Assembly: GCA_963726775.1 (NCBI GenBank)
Contig: CAVSDL010000008.1
Location: 1 to 64,000, forward strand
Direction: 5' to 3'
DNA from: CAIWHR01 sp963726775
Lineage (GTDB): Bacteria; Pseudomonadota; Gammaproteobacteria; Burkholderiales; Casimicrobiaceae
DNA: 64,000 bases
Position 1 is the first letter of the stretch. Every line of letters begins with the position of its first letter. The notes under the pieces were generated by a model. It saw only the letters and a list, made by a program, of their open reading frames with translations, had not been told where the DNA came from and made no database searches. Both the position numbers and the translations under genes were made by a program. Below, piece after piece: positions 9,478 through 17,663 of this stretch.

Positions 9478-11477
9478 CGCACGAAGAAAAGCAGCGCCAG
9501 AAGCGTGAGGAAGCTGTAGGTCAGGTAGACCGAGATACGACCCTGCTGGATGTGCCCGATGTGCAGCGCCAGAAATTCCGCGCTCCGGGCGACGGGCAGG
9601 TAGAGCCAGTACCAAAAATGGTCGCCGGCGGTGACCGAATAGCGAGGCGCGGCATCGAAGGGCGACGGAAGGTGACGTTCGATGCGGAAGAACGCTTCGA
9701 ACACCTGGCGGATCGGCTGGCCGAAGCCCTCGGCGGTGTCCTGCATGCGCGGTGTCTGCAGTGGAAACCCGCAGTCCCACGGGGGGGCGCGACGCACGCG
9801 GCCGTGATAGTAGCGATGGACAAGCTGCATCGTCAGCAGCACGACCGCCACGATCACGACCAGCACGATGAGCGGGCTGTAGCTCGAGCGGTCGGCGTTG
9901 ATCGGCGCCAGCAACAGCCAGTTGAACGCGTCCGCCCGGCCCACCGTGGAGCCGATCAGCATGGCGTTGACCGGATCGAGCATCGCGATGACATGCACCG
10001 GAAATATGCCGAGCACGACGCAGCCGGCCGCAAGCGCGACAAGGGCGATCCGTTCGAACCATCCGGCGTCCTTCGCGTAGGCGAGATTGGGCTCGCGCGG
10101 ACGGCCGAGAAAGATGATGCCGTAGAACTTGACCATCACGTAGGCGGCGAGCGCAACCGCGAGCACCAGAGCGGCCGCGGCGACCGGCACCAGCATGTTG
10201 ACGAACGATTGCGGCAGGCTGGGCGTGAACAGGAACGCCTGCAGGAGGAGCCACTCGGAGACGAAGCCGTTGAGCGGCGGCAGGCCGGCAATGGCCAGCG
10301 TTCCGACCAGCGCCAGCCACGCGACCCACGGCATCCGGTGAATCAGACCGCCCAGCTTGCCGAGGCTGCGCTCCTTGGTGGCGTGCAGCACCGAACCCGT
10401 GGCCAGGAACAGCAGGCTCTTGAAAAAGGCGTGGTTGAGGCAGTGGTACAGCGCGGCCGTCAGGGCAATTGCGGCGAGCAGCGTCTTGCCATAGGCCTTG
10501 AACAGGATCGCGAGGCCGATGCCCACAACGATGATGCCGATGTTTTCGATCGACGAGTACGCGAGCAGCCGCTTCATGTCGGTCTGCGCAGCGGCGAAAA
10601 TGATTCCGAAGAGCGCTGTGGCGAGACCCAGCGCCAGCGCGACGACGCCCCACCACCAGAGCTGGCCGTTCAGCAGATCGAACGTGACGCGCAGCAGGCC
10701 GTAGATCGCGGTCTTCAGCATCACGCCGCTCATCAATGCAGAGACAGGCGACGGCGCGGCAGGATGCGCCTCCGGCAGCCAGACGTGCAGCGGCAGGAGG
10801 CCCGCTTTGGCACCGAAGCCGAACAGGGCGAGCAGGAATGCGGTGGTCGGCCACGAACCGGTCAGGATGACCGAGCGCATCGACCCGAACGTGTAGTCGC
10901 CGCTGCCTCCCTGCAGCACGCCGAAGCAGAGCAGGATCGCGATGGCGCCGACATGCGCGATCAGCAGGTACAGGAACCCCGCGCGTCGAATCTCGGGAAT
11001 GCGATGCTCGGTGGTGACGAGAAAGTACGACGCGAGCGCCATCGTCTCCCACGCGACCATGAAGGCGTAGGCATCGTCGGCAATCAGCACCATCGCCATG
11101 GCGGCGAGGAATACGTGGTATTGAAAGCAGATGAGCCCGGGCGGGGTTCCTTCGCTCGAGCGGAAGTAGCCCGCCGAAAAGAGCGAGATCGTGGAGCCGG
11201 CGGCCCCAAGCAGGAGCAGGAAAAACGCCGAGAGCGAATCGACGCGGAAATGGAACGGAAGGTCAGGCAGGCCCAGCGGAAGGACCGTCGACTGCGGCAG
11301 CGGTCCGATGGCAAAGAACGCGACGACAGCGACCGCCAACCCGACGGCGGCGCCCGCCGGGAACAGCACCCGGCTGACGAAAGCAAGATCGCGCGCCCGA
11401 ACAAACCCCAGTGCACCGATCGCGAGCCATGCGGCGATCGCGACGAGAACCAGAGTGAGCGAGGAATGACCCATCAT
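9474..11477 (-). CDS. hyfB: HyfB-like (NuoL-family) ion-translocating membrane subunit
   Basis: A 667-residue polytopic antiporter-type subunit and the first gene of the operon. GFGAKAGLLPLHVWLPEAHP carries the buried Lys and the broken-helix region, KRLLAYSSIENIGI and CLNHAFFKSLLFLATGSV are family signatures, and HWAG-type residues are replaced by typical HyfB ones. Two such subunits (this and HyfF) imply at least two ion channels in the complex. The double ATG (11477, 11474) has no obvious Shine-Dalgarno sequence. The start lies only 53 bp downstream of metG on the same strand, so the operon may be read from metG or from a promoter inside it. Confidence 0.88.
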   Translation of the reverse strand: MMGHSSLTLVLVAIAAWLAIGALGFVRARDLAFVSRVLFPAGAAVGLAVAVVAFFAIGPLPQSTVLPLGLPDLPFHFRVDSLSAFFLLLLGAAGSTISLFSAGYFRSSEGTPPGLICFQYHVFLAAMAMVLIADDAYAFMVAWETMALASYFLVTTEHRIPEIRRAGFLYLLIAHVGAIAILLCFGVLQGGSGDYTFGSMRSVILTGSWPTTAFLLALFGFGAKAGLLPLHVWLPEAHPAAPSPVSALMSGVMLKTAIYGLLRVTFDLLNGQLWWWGVVALALGLATALFGIIFAAAQTDMKRLLAYSSIENIGIIVVGIGLAILFKAYGKTLLAAIALTAALYHCLNHAFFKSLLFLATGSVLHATKERSLGKLGGLIHRMPWVAWLALVGTLAIAGLPPLNGFVSEWLLLQAFLFTPSLPQSFVNMLVPVAAAALVLAVALAAYVMVKFYGIIFLGRPREPNLAYAKDAGWFERIALVALAAGCVVLGIFPVHVIAMLDPVNAMLIGSTVGRADAFNWLLLAPINADRSSYSPLIVLVVIVAVVLLTMQLVHRYYHGRVRRAPPWDCGFPLQTPRMQDTAEGFGQPIRQVFEAFFRIERHLPSPFDAAPRYSVTAGDHFWYWLYLPVARSAEFLALHIGHIQQGRISVYLTYSFLTLLALLFFVR

Positions 11478-11530
11478 CGGTGCTCGCGGTCAAAGCCTCC
11501 GTGCTCGTCGAGCCGCGGATCCGCAGAGGG

Positions 11531-12238
11531 TCATTTGACGCGCATTCCCGGCGCTGCGCCGCTGTCGGGCGACAGCAGGAAGATGCCGGGGCCGTTGCCC
11601 GACGCCGCCAGCACCATGCCTTCGGAGAGCCCGAATTTCATCTTCCGCGGCGCGAGATTCGCAACCATCGGCGTCAGGCGCCCGACAAGATCCTCCGGTC
11701 GGTAGGCGGACTTGATTCCCGCGAACACCGTGCGATGACGTCCTTCGCCGGCATCGAGCGTGAGTTTCAGTAGCTTGTCGGCACCCTCGACGTGCTCGGC
11801 GTTGACGATCCTCGCGACGCGCAGGTCAATCTTCGCGAAATCGTCGATGGAGATGGTGCCGTCGAGAGCTGCCGCGGGCGTCGTTGCGACAGGCGCTGCC
11901 GCCGCCGGCATCCGTGCCGCCGCGGGTTTCGGGCCTTCGAGCAGCGCATCGATCTGCTTCGCTTCTATGCGGGTCATCAGATGCGTGAACGGGGCGATTC
12001 GAGTAGGCGGTTCGATTGCGTCCGCCCAGACGAAATCGCGATCAAGGCCGAAAAGCTCGCGGGCGACCCGCGATGCGAGCGCGGGGAGGATCGGGGCAAG
12101 GATCACGGTTAGGTACTTGAACCCGAACAACGCGCGGGAACAGATGCTCTGCAGTTCCGCGCGACGCGCAGGATCCTTGGCCAACGCCCACGGTTTGGCG
12201 TGGTCGAATGCTTCGTTGAAACGATCCGCCGAAGTCAT
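11531..12238 (-). CDS. metG: Methionyl-tRNA synthetase, C-terminal fragment (anticodon-binding part plus tRNA-binding domain)
   Basis: A 235-residue frame holding the second half of MetRS. It begins inside the helical anticodon-binding domain (ADRFNEAFDHAKPWALAKDP; the Pro-Trp pair corresponds to the tRNA-anticodon-contacting residues known from the E. coli enzyme). It continues through the helix bundle to about residue 100, has an Ala/Pro-rich linker (about 105-130), and ends with an EMAP/Trbp111-like tRNA-binding domain (IDDFAKIDLRVARIVNAEHV ... GMVLAAS). Its ATG overlaps the stop of the N-terminal fragment (ATGA). If both pieces are made they could assemble into a working enzyme, as some natural two-chain MetRS do. 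See the 23-bp insertion entry for why I regard this as one broken gene. Confidence 0.9.
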   Translation of the reverse strand: MTSADRFNEAFDHAKPWALAKDPARRAELQSICSRALFGFKYLTVILAPILPALASRVARELFGLDRDFVWADAIEPPTRIAPFTHLMTRIEAKQIDALLEGPKPAAARMPAAAAPVATTPAAALDGTISIDDFAKIDLRVARIVNAEHVEGADKLLKLTLDAGEGRHRTVFAGIKSAYRPEDLVGRLTPMVANLAPRKMKFGLSEGMVLAASGNGPGIFLLSPDSGAAPGMRVK

Positions 12239-12255
12239 TTCACCGGGAACTCCGA
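12233..12255 (-). other. Apparent 23-bp insertion that splits metG
   Basis: Read on the minus strand, the bases between GATGCGATGGCG and TCGGCGGATCGT form a 23-bp segment beginning TCGGAG and ending with ATGACT, followed directly by another TCGG. Deleting it gives DAMASADRFNEAFDHAKPW, which matches the spacing of the usual MALADRANQYIDxKKPW stretch of MetRS residue for residue (17 positions from M to W). With it, the upstream frame gains EFPVK and stops. The TCGG at both edges looks like a 4-bp direct repeat. A 23-bp gain is not a typical sequencing error. Confidence 0.7.
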
Positions 12256-13650
12256 CGCCATCGCATCGCGCACGACCTGCGAGAACTGGCGGGCATCGTA
12301 ACGTTCCGCCGCTTCGAGGTGACTGGGATTGAAGCCTTCATGCAGGCGCGCGACCTCGTCAGGCGCGAGTGAAACGACACCATCGAAGTGCTCGGTGATG
12401 AATTTCGCAGCCCGGCTCGCGATGTTGACGTACTTGCCGATGAGGTCGCTGTTCACGCGTGCCATGAAATCATCGGGATTGAAGTCGATGTCCTCGACCC
12501 TGTCGTTGAGCTTGGTCGCGATGTAGTAGCGCAGCCACTCCGGGTTGAGGCCGAGGTCGAGATAGACATCGGGGCTGATGCCGGTTCCGCGCGACTTCGA
12601 CATCTTCTCGCCGGAGACGCCGATGAAGCCGTGGACGAACACGTTGTCCGGCACTTTGTACGGTGCGCCGGCGAACTCGAGCATCGCCGGCCAGAACAGC
12701 GTGTGGAAGTAGACGATGTCCTTGCCGATGAAGTGGTACTGGGACACGCTCGCGTCCTGCAGGAATTGGGCGAAGTCGATGCCCAGCCTGGCGAGATGGG
12801 CCTTGAGACTCGCCAGATAGCCGACGGGTGCGTCGAGCCAGACGTAGAAGTACTTGCCGGGTGCATCGGGGATCGGAATGCCGAAGTACGGCGCATCGCG
12901 CGAGATGTCCCAGTCGCCGAGCTTGCCGTCGGCGCCCAGCCATTCCTGCACCTTGTTGTAGATCTCGGGCTGCAGATGCTGGCCTGGCGCGGGCTGCGCC
13001 GTCCATTGCCGCAGGTACCTGACGATGTCGGGATGCGAAAGCTGGAAGAACAGGTGTTCGGAACTGCGGAGCTCGGGCGTGGCGCCCGTCACCGTCGAGT
13101 ACGGGTCGATCAGATCCGTCGGCGCGTAGGTCGAGCTGCAGTTCTCGCAGGCGTCTCCGTATTGATCCTTCGTGCCGCATTTGGGGCACGTTCCCTTGAT
13201 GTAGCGGTCCGGCAGGAACATCGCCTTGACCGGGTCGTAGAATTGCTCGACGGGCTTGGAGTAGACGAGTCCCTTTGCCTTCAGGCGGCGGTAGATGTCC
13301 TGCGCGAGTTCGACGTTCTCCGGAGAATCGGTGGAGTGCCAGTGGTCGAAGGCGATATGAAAGCCCGCGAGATGCTTCGGGCGTGTCGCGGCGATCGCTG
13401 CGACCAGCGCCTGGGGCGTGACGCCTTCGGCCTCCGCCTTCAGCATGATCGGCGCGCCGTGCGTGTCGTCGGCGCAGACGAAGTGGACCTCGTGTCCCTG
13501 CATCCTCTGGAAACGCACCCAGATGTCCGCCTGGATGTACTCCATGATGTGCCCGATGTGGAACGGCCCGTTGGCGTAGGGGAGCGCCGTCGTGACGAAC
13601 AGCTTGCGGCGCGGCGGGGCGCCGGACTGGGAATTCCCGGGTGCGGACAT
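12235..13650 (-). CDS. metG: Methionyl-tRNA synthetase, N-terminal fragment (catalytic domain)
   Basis: A 471-residue frame carrying the class I catalytic core: the HIGH motif (GPFHIGHIMEY, about 31-41), the zinc knuckle (CPKCGTKDQYGDACENC) and the KMSKS loop (SGEKMSKSRGTG), followed by the start of the anticodon-binding helices. It ends abnormally with EFPVK-stop where the family continues into the helix that carries the Trp contacting the anticodon. MetRS is essential, so either the two fragments work together, translation slips at the junction, another metG exists, or the assembly is wrong here. It is divergent from apbC, with 139 bp between the starts. Confidence 0.93.
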   Translation of the reverse strand: MSAPGNSQSGAPPRRKLFVTTALPYANGPFHIGHIMEYIQADIWVRFQRMQGHEVHFVCADDTHGAPIMLKAEAEGVTPQALVAAIAATRPKHLAGFHIAFDHWHSTDSPENVELAQDIYRRLKAKGLVYSKPVEQFYDPVKAMFLPDRYIKGTCPKCGTKDQYGDACENCSSTYAPTDLIDPYSTVTGATPELRSSEHLFFQLSHPDIVRYLRQWTAQPAPGQHLQPEIYNKVQEWLGADGKLGDWDISRDAPYFGIPIPDAPGKYFYVWLDAPVGYLASLKAHLARLGIDFAQFLQDASVSQYHFIGKDIVYFHTLFWPAMLEFAGAPYKVPDNVFVHGFIGVSGEKMSKSRGTGISPDVYLDLGLNPEWLRYYIATKLNDRVEDIDFNPDDFMARVNSDLIGKYVNIASRAAKFITEHFDGVVSLAPDEVARLHEGFNPSHLEAAERYDARQFSQVVRDAMASEFPVK

Positions 13651-13789
13651 CGCGGAAAACCTTGCACTTGGCAGGGGAAAACGGGGATTCTAGCAAAGCG
13701 ATCCGGGCACGAATATCGGAAGTGCGCGATTTTCGCTAAAATCAAACGCTTTTCCTGCATTCTCACACGAGCATTCCACGGAGCATCCG

Positions 13790-14878
13790 ATGGCCATTAC
13801 CGAGGCCGATGTCCAGGGCCGCCTGCGCGCGCTGATCGATCCCAACACGGAAAAGGATTTTGCAACCGGGAAAGCCGTCAAGAAAATCCAGATTTCCGGT
13901 GCCGACATCTCCGTCGACATCCAGCTCGGCTATCCTGCGAAGACGCAGCACGGGATACTGAAAAAGCTGATCGCCGACAATCTCGCCGCGCTGCCCGGGG
14001 CGGGCCGCGTCATGGTCAGCATGACGCAGAAAATAACGTCGCACTCGGTGCAGCGCGGCGTGAAACTGATTCCGGGCGTCAAGAACATCATTGCCGTTGC
14101 GAGCGGCAAGGGCGGGGTCGGCAAGTCGACGACCGCGGTCAACCTCGCGCTGGCGCTCGCCGCCGAGGGCGCGCAGGTCGGCATTCTGGATGCCGACATC
14201 TACGGGCCGTCGCAGCCGACGATGCTGGGCATCGCCGGGCGTCCGGAGTCGAAGGACGGCAAGACGCTCGAGCCGCTCGAGGCCTACGGCGTGCAGGCCA
14301 TGTCGATCGGATTCCTGATCGACGTCGACACGCCGATGGTCTGGCGCGGACCCATGGTGACGCAGGCGCTGGAGCAGCTCTTGAAGGACACCAACTGGCG
14401 CGACCTCGATTACCTGGTCGTCGACATGCCCCCCGGCACCGGCGACATCCAGCTCACCCTTTCGCAGAAAGTGCCCGTCACCGGCGCGGTCATCGTGACC
14501 ACGCCGCAGGACATCGCGCTGCTCGACGCGCGCAAAGGGCTCAAGATGTTCGAGAAGGTCGGCGTGCCGATCGTCGGCATCGTCGAGAACATGAGCATGC
14601 ACGTCTGCTCGAAGTGCGGGCACTCGGAGGCGATCTTCGGCGAAGGCGGCGCGAAGAAGATGTGCGCGGACTACAACGTGCCCTTCCTGGGAGGATTGCC
14701 CCTGGACATCCATATTCGCGAGCAGGCGGACTCGGGACGGCCGACGGTCGTGGCCGATCCCGACGGCAGGATCGCCGGGATCTATCGCGAGATCGCGCGC
14801 CGGACTGCCGTGTTCGTGGCCCAGAAGGCCGAGGACTTCTCGGCCAAGTTTCCTAGTATCGTCATTCAAAATACCTGA
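13790..14878 (+). CDS. apbC: ApbC/Mrp iron-sulfur cluster carrier ATPase
   Basis: A 362-residue P-loop ATPase of the Mrp/NBP35 family, which binds and transfers 4Fe-4S clusters in the cytoplasm. An N-terminal MIP18-like (DUF59) domain covers about 1-90. The deviant Walker A is ASGKGGVGKSTTAVN (about 103-117), and the cluster-binding CxxC is in MHVCSKCGHSE (about 273-283). It is a convincing housekeeping neighbour of metG, a pairing common in proteobacteria. An AT-rich TAAAAT lies about 50 bp upstream of the ATG and may be part of its promoter. Confidence 0.94.
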   Translation: MAITEADVQGRLRALIDPNTEKDFATGKAVKKIQISGADISVDIQLGYPAKTQHGILKKLIADNLAALPGAGRVMVSMTQKITSHSVQRGVKLIPGVKNIIAVASGKGGVGKSTTAVNLALALAAEGAQVGILDADIYGPSQPTMLGIAGRPESKDGKTLEPLEAYGVQAMSIGFLIDVDTPMVWRGPMVTQALEQLLKDTNWRDLDYLVVDMPPGTGDIQLTLSQKVPVTGAVIVTTPQDIALLDARKGLKMFEKVGVPIVGIVENMSMHVCSKCGHSEAIFGEGGAKKMCADYNVPFLGGLPLDIHIREQADSGRPTVVADPDGRIAGIYREIARRTAVFVAQKAEDFSAKFPSIVIQNT

Positions 14879-14925
14879 CCGGACGCCCAACGCCGGATTC
14901 GCACGCGCCGCCCGCACTCCGCCTC

Positions 14926-15040
14926 GTCATCCCCGCGAAGGCGGAGATCCAGCGTCGTTGTCCTTGTGGTCACTGCGACCAGTACGATCCGGTTCATTAC
15001 ACGTGCAAAGTCGCTGGGTTCCCGCCTTCGCGGGAACGAC
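14926..15040. repeat. Inverted pair of REP-like palindromes upstream of dcd
   Basis: Two related 29-bp elements face each other: 14926-14954 (core CCCCGCGAAGGCGGAGATCC) and 15012-15040 (core TTCCCGCCTTCGCGGGAA). The right copy is itself a good palindrome. Elements with TTCCCGC...GCGGGAA cores are common dispersed repeats in proteobacteria. Between apbC (ends 14878) and dcd there is no gene, only this structure. Confidence 0.7.
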
Positions 15041-15061
15041 GACAAGAAATGGGAGAGGGTC

Positions 15062-15625
15062 TTGATCAAGTCCGACCGATGGATCCGCCGGAAGGCGCGC
15101 GAGACCGGGATGATCGAGCCGTTCGAGCCCGGCCAGGTGCGCGAAGTCGACGGCAGGAAGATCGTCTCCTACGGCACGTCGAGCTACGGCTACGACATTC
15201 GCTGCTCGCGCGAATTCAAGATCTTCACCAACATCAATTCGACGATCGTCGACCCGAAGGCCTTCGACGCCGGCTCGTTCGTCGACTTCGTGGGCGACGT
15301 CTGCATCATTCCGCCGAACTCGTTTGCGCTGGCGCGCACCATCGAGTACTTCCGGATCCCGCGGAACGTGCTGACGATCTGTCTTGGCAAGAGTACCTAC
15401 GCACGCTGCGGCATCATCGTCAACGTGACGCCGTTCGAGCCGGAGTGGGAGGGTTTCGTCACGCTCGAGTTCTCGAACACGACGCCGCTGCCGGCAAAGA
15501 TCTACGCCAACGAGGGCGTCGCCCAGGTGATCTTCTTCGAGTCCGACGAAGTTTGCGAGACGTCGTACAAGGACCGCGGCGGCAAGTATCAGGGGCAGCA
15601 GGGCGTCACGCTGCCCAAGATCTGA
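15062..15625 (+). CDS. dcd: dCTP deaminase
   Basis: Deaminates dCTP to dUTP, supplying dUMP for thymidylate synthesis. The 187-residue product starts IKSDRWIRRKARETGMIEPF and carries the family block SSYGYDIRCSREFKIF, the GKSTYARCGI segment (the Ser, Arg and Glu region of the active site) and TPFEPEWEGFVTLEF. I chose TTG 15062 because the family N-terminus falls exactly there and GGGAGAGGG lies just upstream; a longer ATG frame from 14966 would translate the REP element. The next gene begins 34 bp after the stop. Confidence 0.94.
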   Translation: MIKSDRWIRRKARETGMIEPFEPGQVREVDGRKIVSYGTSSYGYDIRCSREFKIFTNINSTIVDPKAFDAGSFVDFVGDVCIIPPNSFALARTIEYFRIPRNVLTICLGKSTYARCGIIVNVTPFEPEWEGFVTLEFSNTTPLPAKIYANEGVAQVIFFESDEVCETSYKDRGGKYQGQQGVTLPKI

Positions 15626-15659
15626 CGCCTCCGCTCCGCCTCCGGTGACGGCGTAAGGC

Positions 15660-16880
15660 ATGGCGAGCCCGTGGGCGGAATCGAAGACTGCGTCGATCGC
15701 GATCATCGCGATGTGCCAGGTCGCCGCGATGGCGTTGTGGTTTTCGGCGTCCGCGATCATCCCGGCGCTGGTCGCGCGATACGGGCTTTCCGGCTTCGCG
15801 CAGGCAGCGCTGACGAGCGGCGTACAGGCGGGCTTCGTCATCGGCTGCCTCGCGAGCGCGTTGCTCGGGCTCGCCGACCGTCTCGATCCACGCCGCTTCT
15901 TCGCCGTGTCGGCGCTCGCAGGGGCGATCGCCAATGCGCTGCTCCTCGTGGTCGATCCGGCGTCGTTCGCAGCGCCACTGCTGCGAATGGTCACCGGCAT
16001 CTGCATGGCGGGCGTGTACCCGATCGGCATGAAACTCGCGTCGACCTGGGCGAAGGGCGACATGGGATTGATGGTCGGCATTCTCGTCGGCGCGCTGACG
16101 CTGGGATCGGCCTCCCCCCACCTGTTCAATGCGCTGGGCGGCGTCGACTGGCGCATTCCGCTCGCGATGGCGTCGGCGAGCGCGCTCGTGGCCGCGATCC
16201 TGATCGGCTTTGCCGGTGTGGGTCCGAACCGCGCCCCGATGCCCCGCTTCGAGCCGGGCGCCGTGCTCGCGGCGTGGCGCGACGTGCCGTTGCGGCTTGC
16301 CAATCTGGGCTACCTCGGCCACATGTGGGAACTGTATGCGATGTGGGCGTGGATCGGCGTATTCCTCAATGCGAGCTTGGCGTTGACGTTGCCGCCTGCG
16401 GTCGCCCCGACGGCGGCCAAGCTCGCCGCGTTCGCAACGATCGCCGCGGGCGCGATCGGCTGTGTCGGCGCCGGCTTTCTCGCCGATCGACTGGGTCGCA
16501 CGACGCTGACGATCGTCGCCATGGCGATCTCCGGCACTTGTGCCGCGGGCGTGGGACTGCTGTTCGGCGGCAACTCCGCGGCCCTGGTAGCGCTATGCCT
16601 CGTCTGGGGTATCAGCATCGTCGCCGACTCGGCGCAGTTCTCCGCATCGATCGCCGAGCTGGCCGAACCCGCGCGTGTGGGCACGATGCTGACGGTGCAG
16701 ACGGCGCTGGGATTCACGCTGACGCTGGCGACGATCCACCTGCTGCCGTTCTGGGTGGACGCGATGGGCTGGCGGTACGCCTTCGTGCCGCTGGCGATCG
16801 GACCGGCCGCCGGGGTGTGGGCGATGGCGCGGCTGCGTGCCCATCCCCGCTCGGTGGCGCTGGCCGGCGGTCGGCGCTGA
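15660..16880 (+). CDS. Major facilitator superfamily transporter
   Basis: A 406-residue protein with about 12 predicted membrane helices in two halves. The loop between helices 8 and 9 reads GFLADRLGRTTLTI, a degenerate MFS motif A, while the matching loop 2-3 has ADRLDPRRFF. It resembles the nitrate/nitrite-type or CynX-like branch in its compactness, but I see nothing that defines the substrate. It follows dcd closely on the same strand and is probably co-transcribed with it, without a clear functional link. Confidence 0.82.
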   Translation: MASPWAESKTASIAIIAMCQVAAMALWFSASAIIPALVARYGLSGFAQAALTSGVQAGFVIGCLASALLGLADRLDPRRFFAVSALAGAIANALLLVVDPASFAAPLLRMVTGICMAGVYPIGMKLASTWAKGDMGLMVGILVGALTLGSASPHLFNALGGVDWRIPLAMASASALVAAILIGFAGVGPNRAPMPRFEPGAVLAAWRDVPLRLANLGYLGHMWELYAMWAWIGVFLNASLALTLPPAVAPTAAKLAAFATIAAGAIGCVGAGFLADRLGRTTLTIVAMAISGTCAAGVGLLFGGNSAALVALCLVWGISIVADSAQFSASIAELAEPARVGTMLTVQTALGFTLTLATIHLLPFWVDAMGWRYAFVPLAIGPAAGVWAMARLRAHPRSVALAGGRR

Positions 16881-16997
16881 CCGCCGCTGCCATTTGCGTA
16901 TGGCATCGCCGGTGGCGGCGGCGTAGGATGCACGACGCCGGGCGATCTTCGGAGGGGCCGGCGACGACGCCAACTCGGACATCTCAAGGAGCGATTC

Positions 16998-17603
16998 ATG
17001 GCCTATCACCTCGAAGGGCGCCTGCTCGAAGTCTGCAACTGCCGCGTGCTGTGCCCGTGCTGGATCGGCGAGGACCCCGACTTCGGCACCTGCGATACGA
17101 TCGTCGCCTGGCGTTTCGACAAGGGAACGATCGACGGCGTCGACGTGTCCGACCGGACGATCGCGGTGATCGCGCACGTCCCCGGCAACATCCTGCAGGG
17201 CAACTGGCGGGCTGCCGTCTATCTCGACGAGCGCGTCACGCCGGCGCAGGAGGAGGCGATCCTCAGCGTCTACACCGGCAAGCGGGGCGGTCCCGTCGGC
17301 GACCTCGTGAAGCTGATCGGCGAGGTCGTGTCGGTCGAGAAGGTGCCCATCACGTTCACCGTCGAGGGTGGCCGGGGGACCATCAAGCTCGGCAACGCCG
17401 GCTACGCCGAACTCGAGCCGTTTACCAACGCCACCGGCGCCACGACGACGCTGACGGACACGGTGTTCTCGACGGTTCCCGGCGCGCCCGTGTTCGTCGG
17501 CAAAGCGCCGCGTTACCGCTCGAAGAACGAGAAGCTCGGCATCGATCTCGACATCAAGGGCCACAACGCGCTGCAGAGCACGTTCGTGTTCCACGCGGCG
17601 TAG
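16998..17603 (+). CDS. DUF1326 domain-containing protein
   Basis: A 201-residue soluble protein matching the DUF1326 family as I recall it. The N-terminus holds a dense cysteine motif, EVCNCRVLCPCW (about residues 11-22), followed by a further Cys in FGTCDTIVAW. Such spacing suggests metal binding or a redox-active site. The remainder is beta-rich with GNILQGNWRAAVYLDE and a conserved-looking C-terminus. No function is established to my knowledge. AAGGAG is placed correctly before ATG 16998. The DUF2182 membrane protein follows 60 bp downstream, a pairing that suggests the two act together. Confidence 0.8.
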   Translation: MAYHLEGRLLEVCNCRVLCPCWIGEDPDFGTCDTIVAWRFDKGTIDGVDVSDRTIAVIAHVPGNILQGNWRAAVYLDERVTPAQEEAILSVYTGKRGGPVGDLVKLIGEVVSVEKVPITFTVEGGRGTIKLGNAGYAELEPFTNATGATTTLTDTVFSTVPGAPVFVGKAPRYRSKNEKLGIDLDIKGHNALQSTFVFHAA

Positions 17604-17663
17604 CCATGTCGTTGCGACCCCTTCGGTTCGCGTGACCGAGCGGGCCGGCCACGACCGGCAGCG

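Noticed and set aside
8530..11052. 840-residue minus-strand frame spanning hyfC and most of hyfB
   Set aside because: Only its last third is real HyfC. The upstream part is an alternative frame of hyfB with low-complexity Arg/Ala content; the HyfC start at 9477 overlaps the hyfB stop.
3466..11477. Functional NiFe hydrogenase or formate hydrogenlyase
   Set aside because: All four Ni-binding cysteines of the large subunit are replaced and no maturation or formate dehydrogenase genes are nearby.
12200..12260. Programmed -1 frameshift site in metG
   Set aside because: No clear slippery heptamer precedes the stop, and the extra 23 bp are foreign to the family. An insertion explains the sequence better, although slippage could still partly rescue it.
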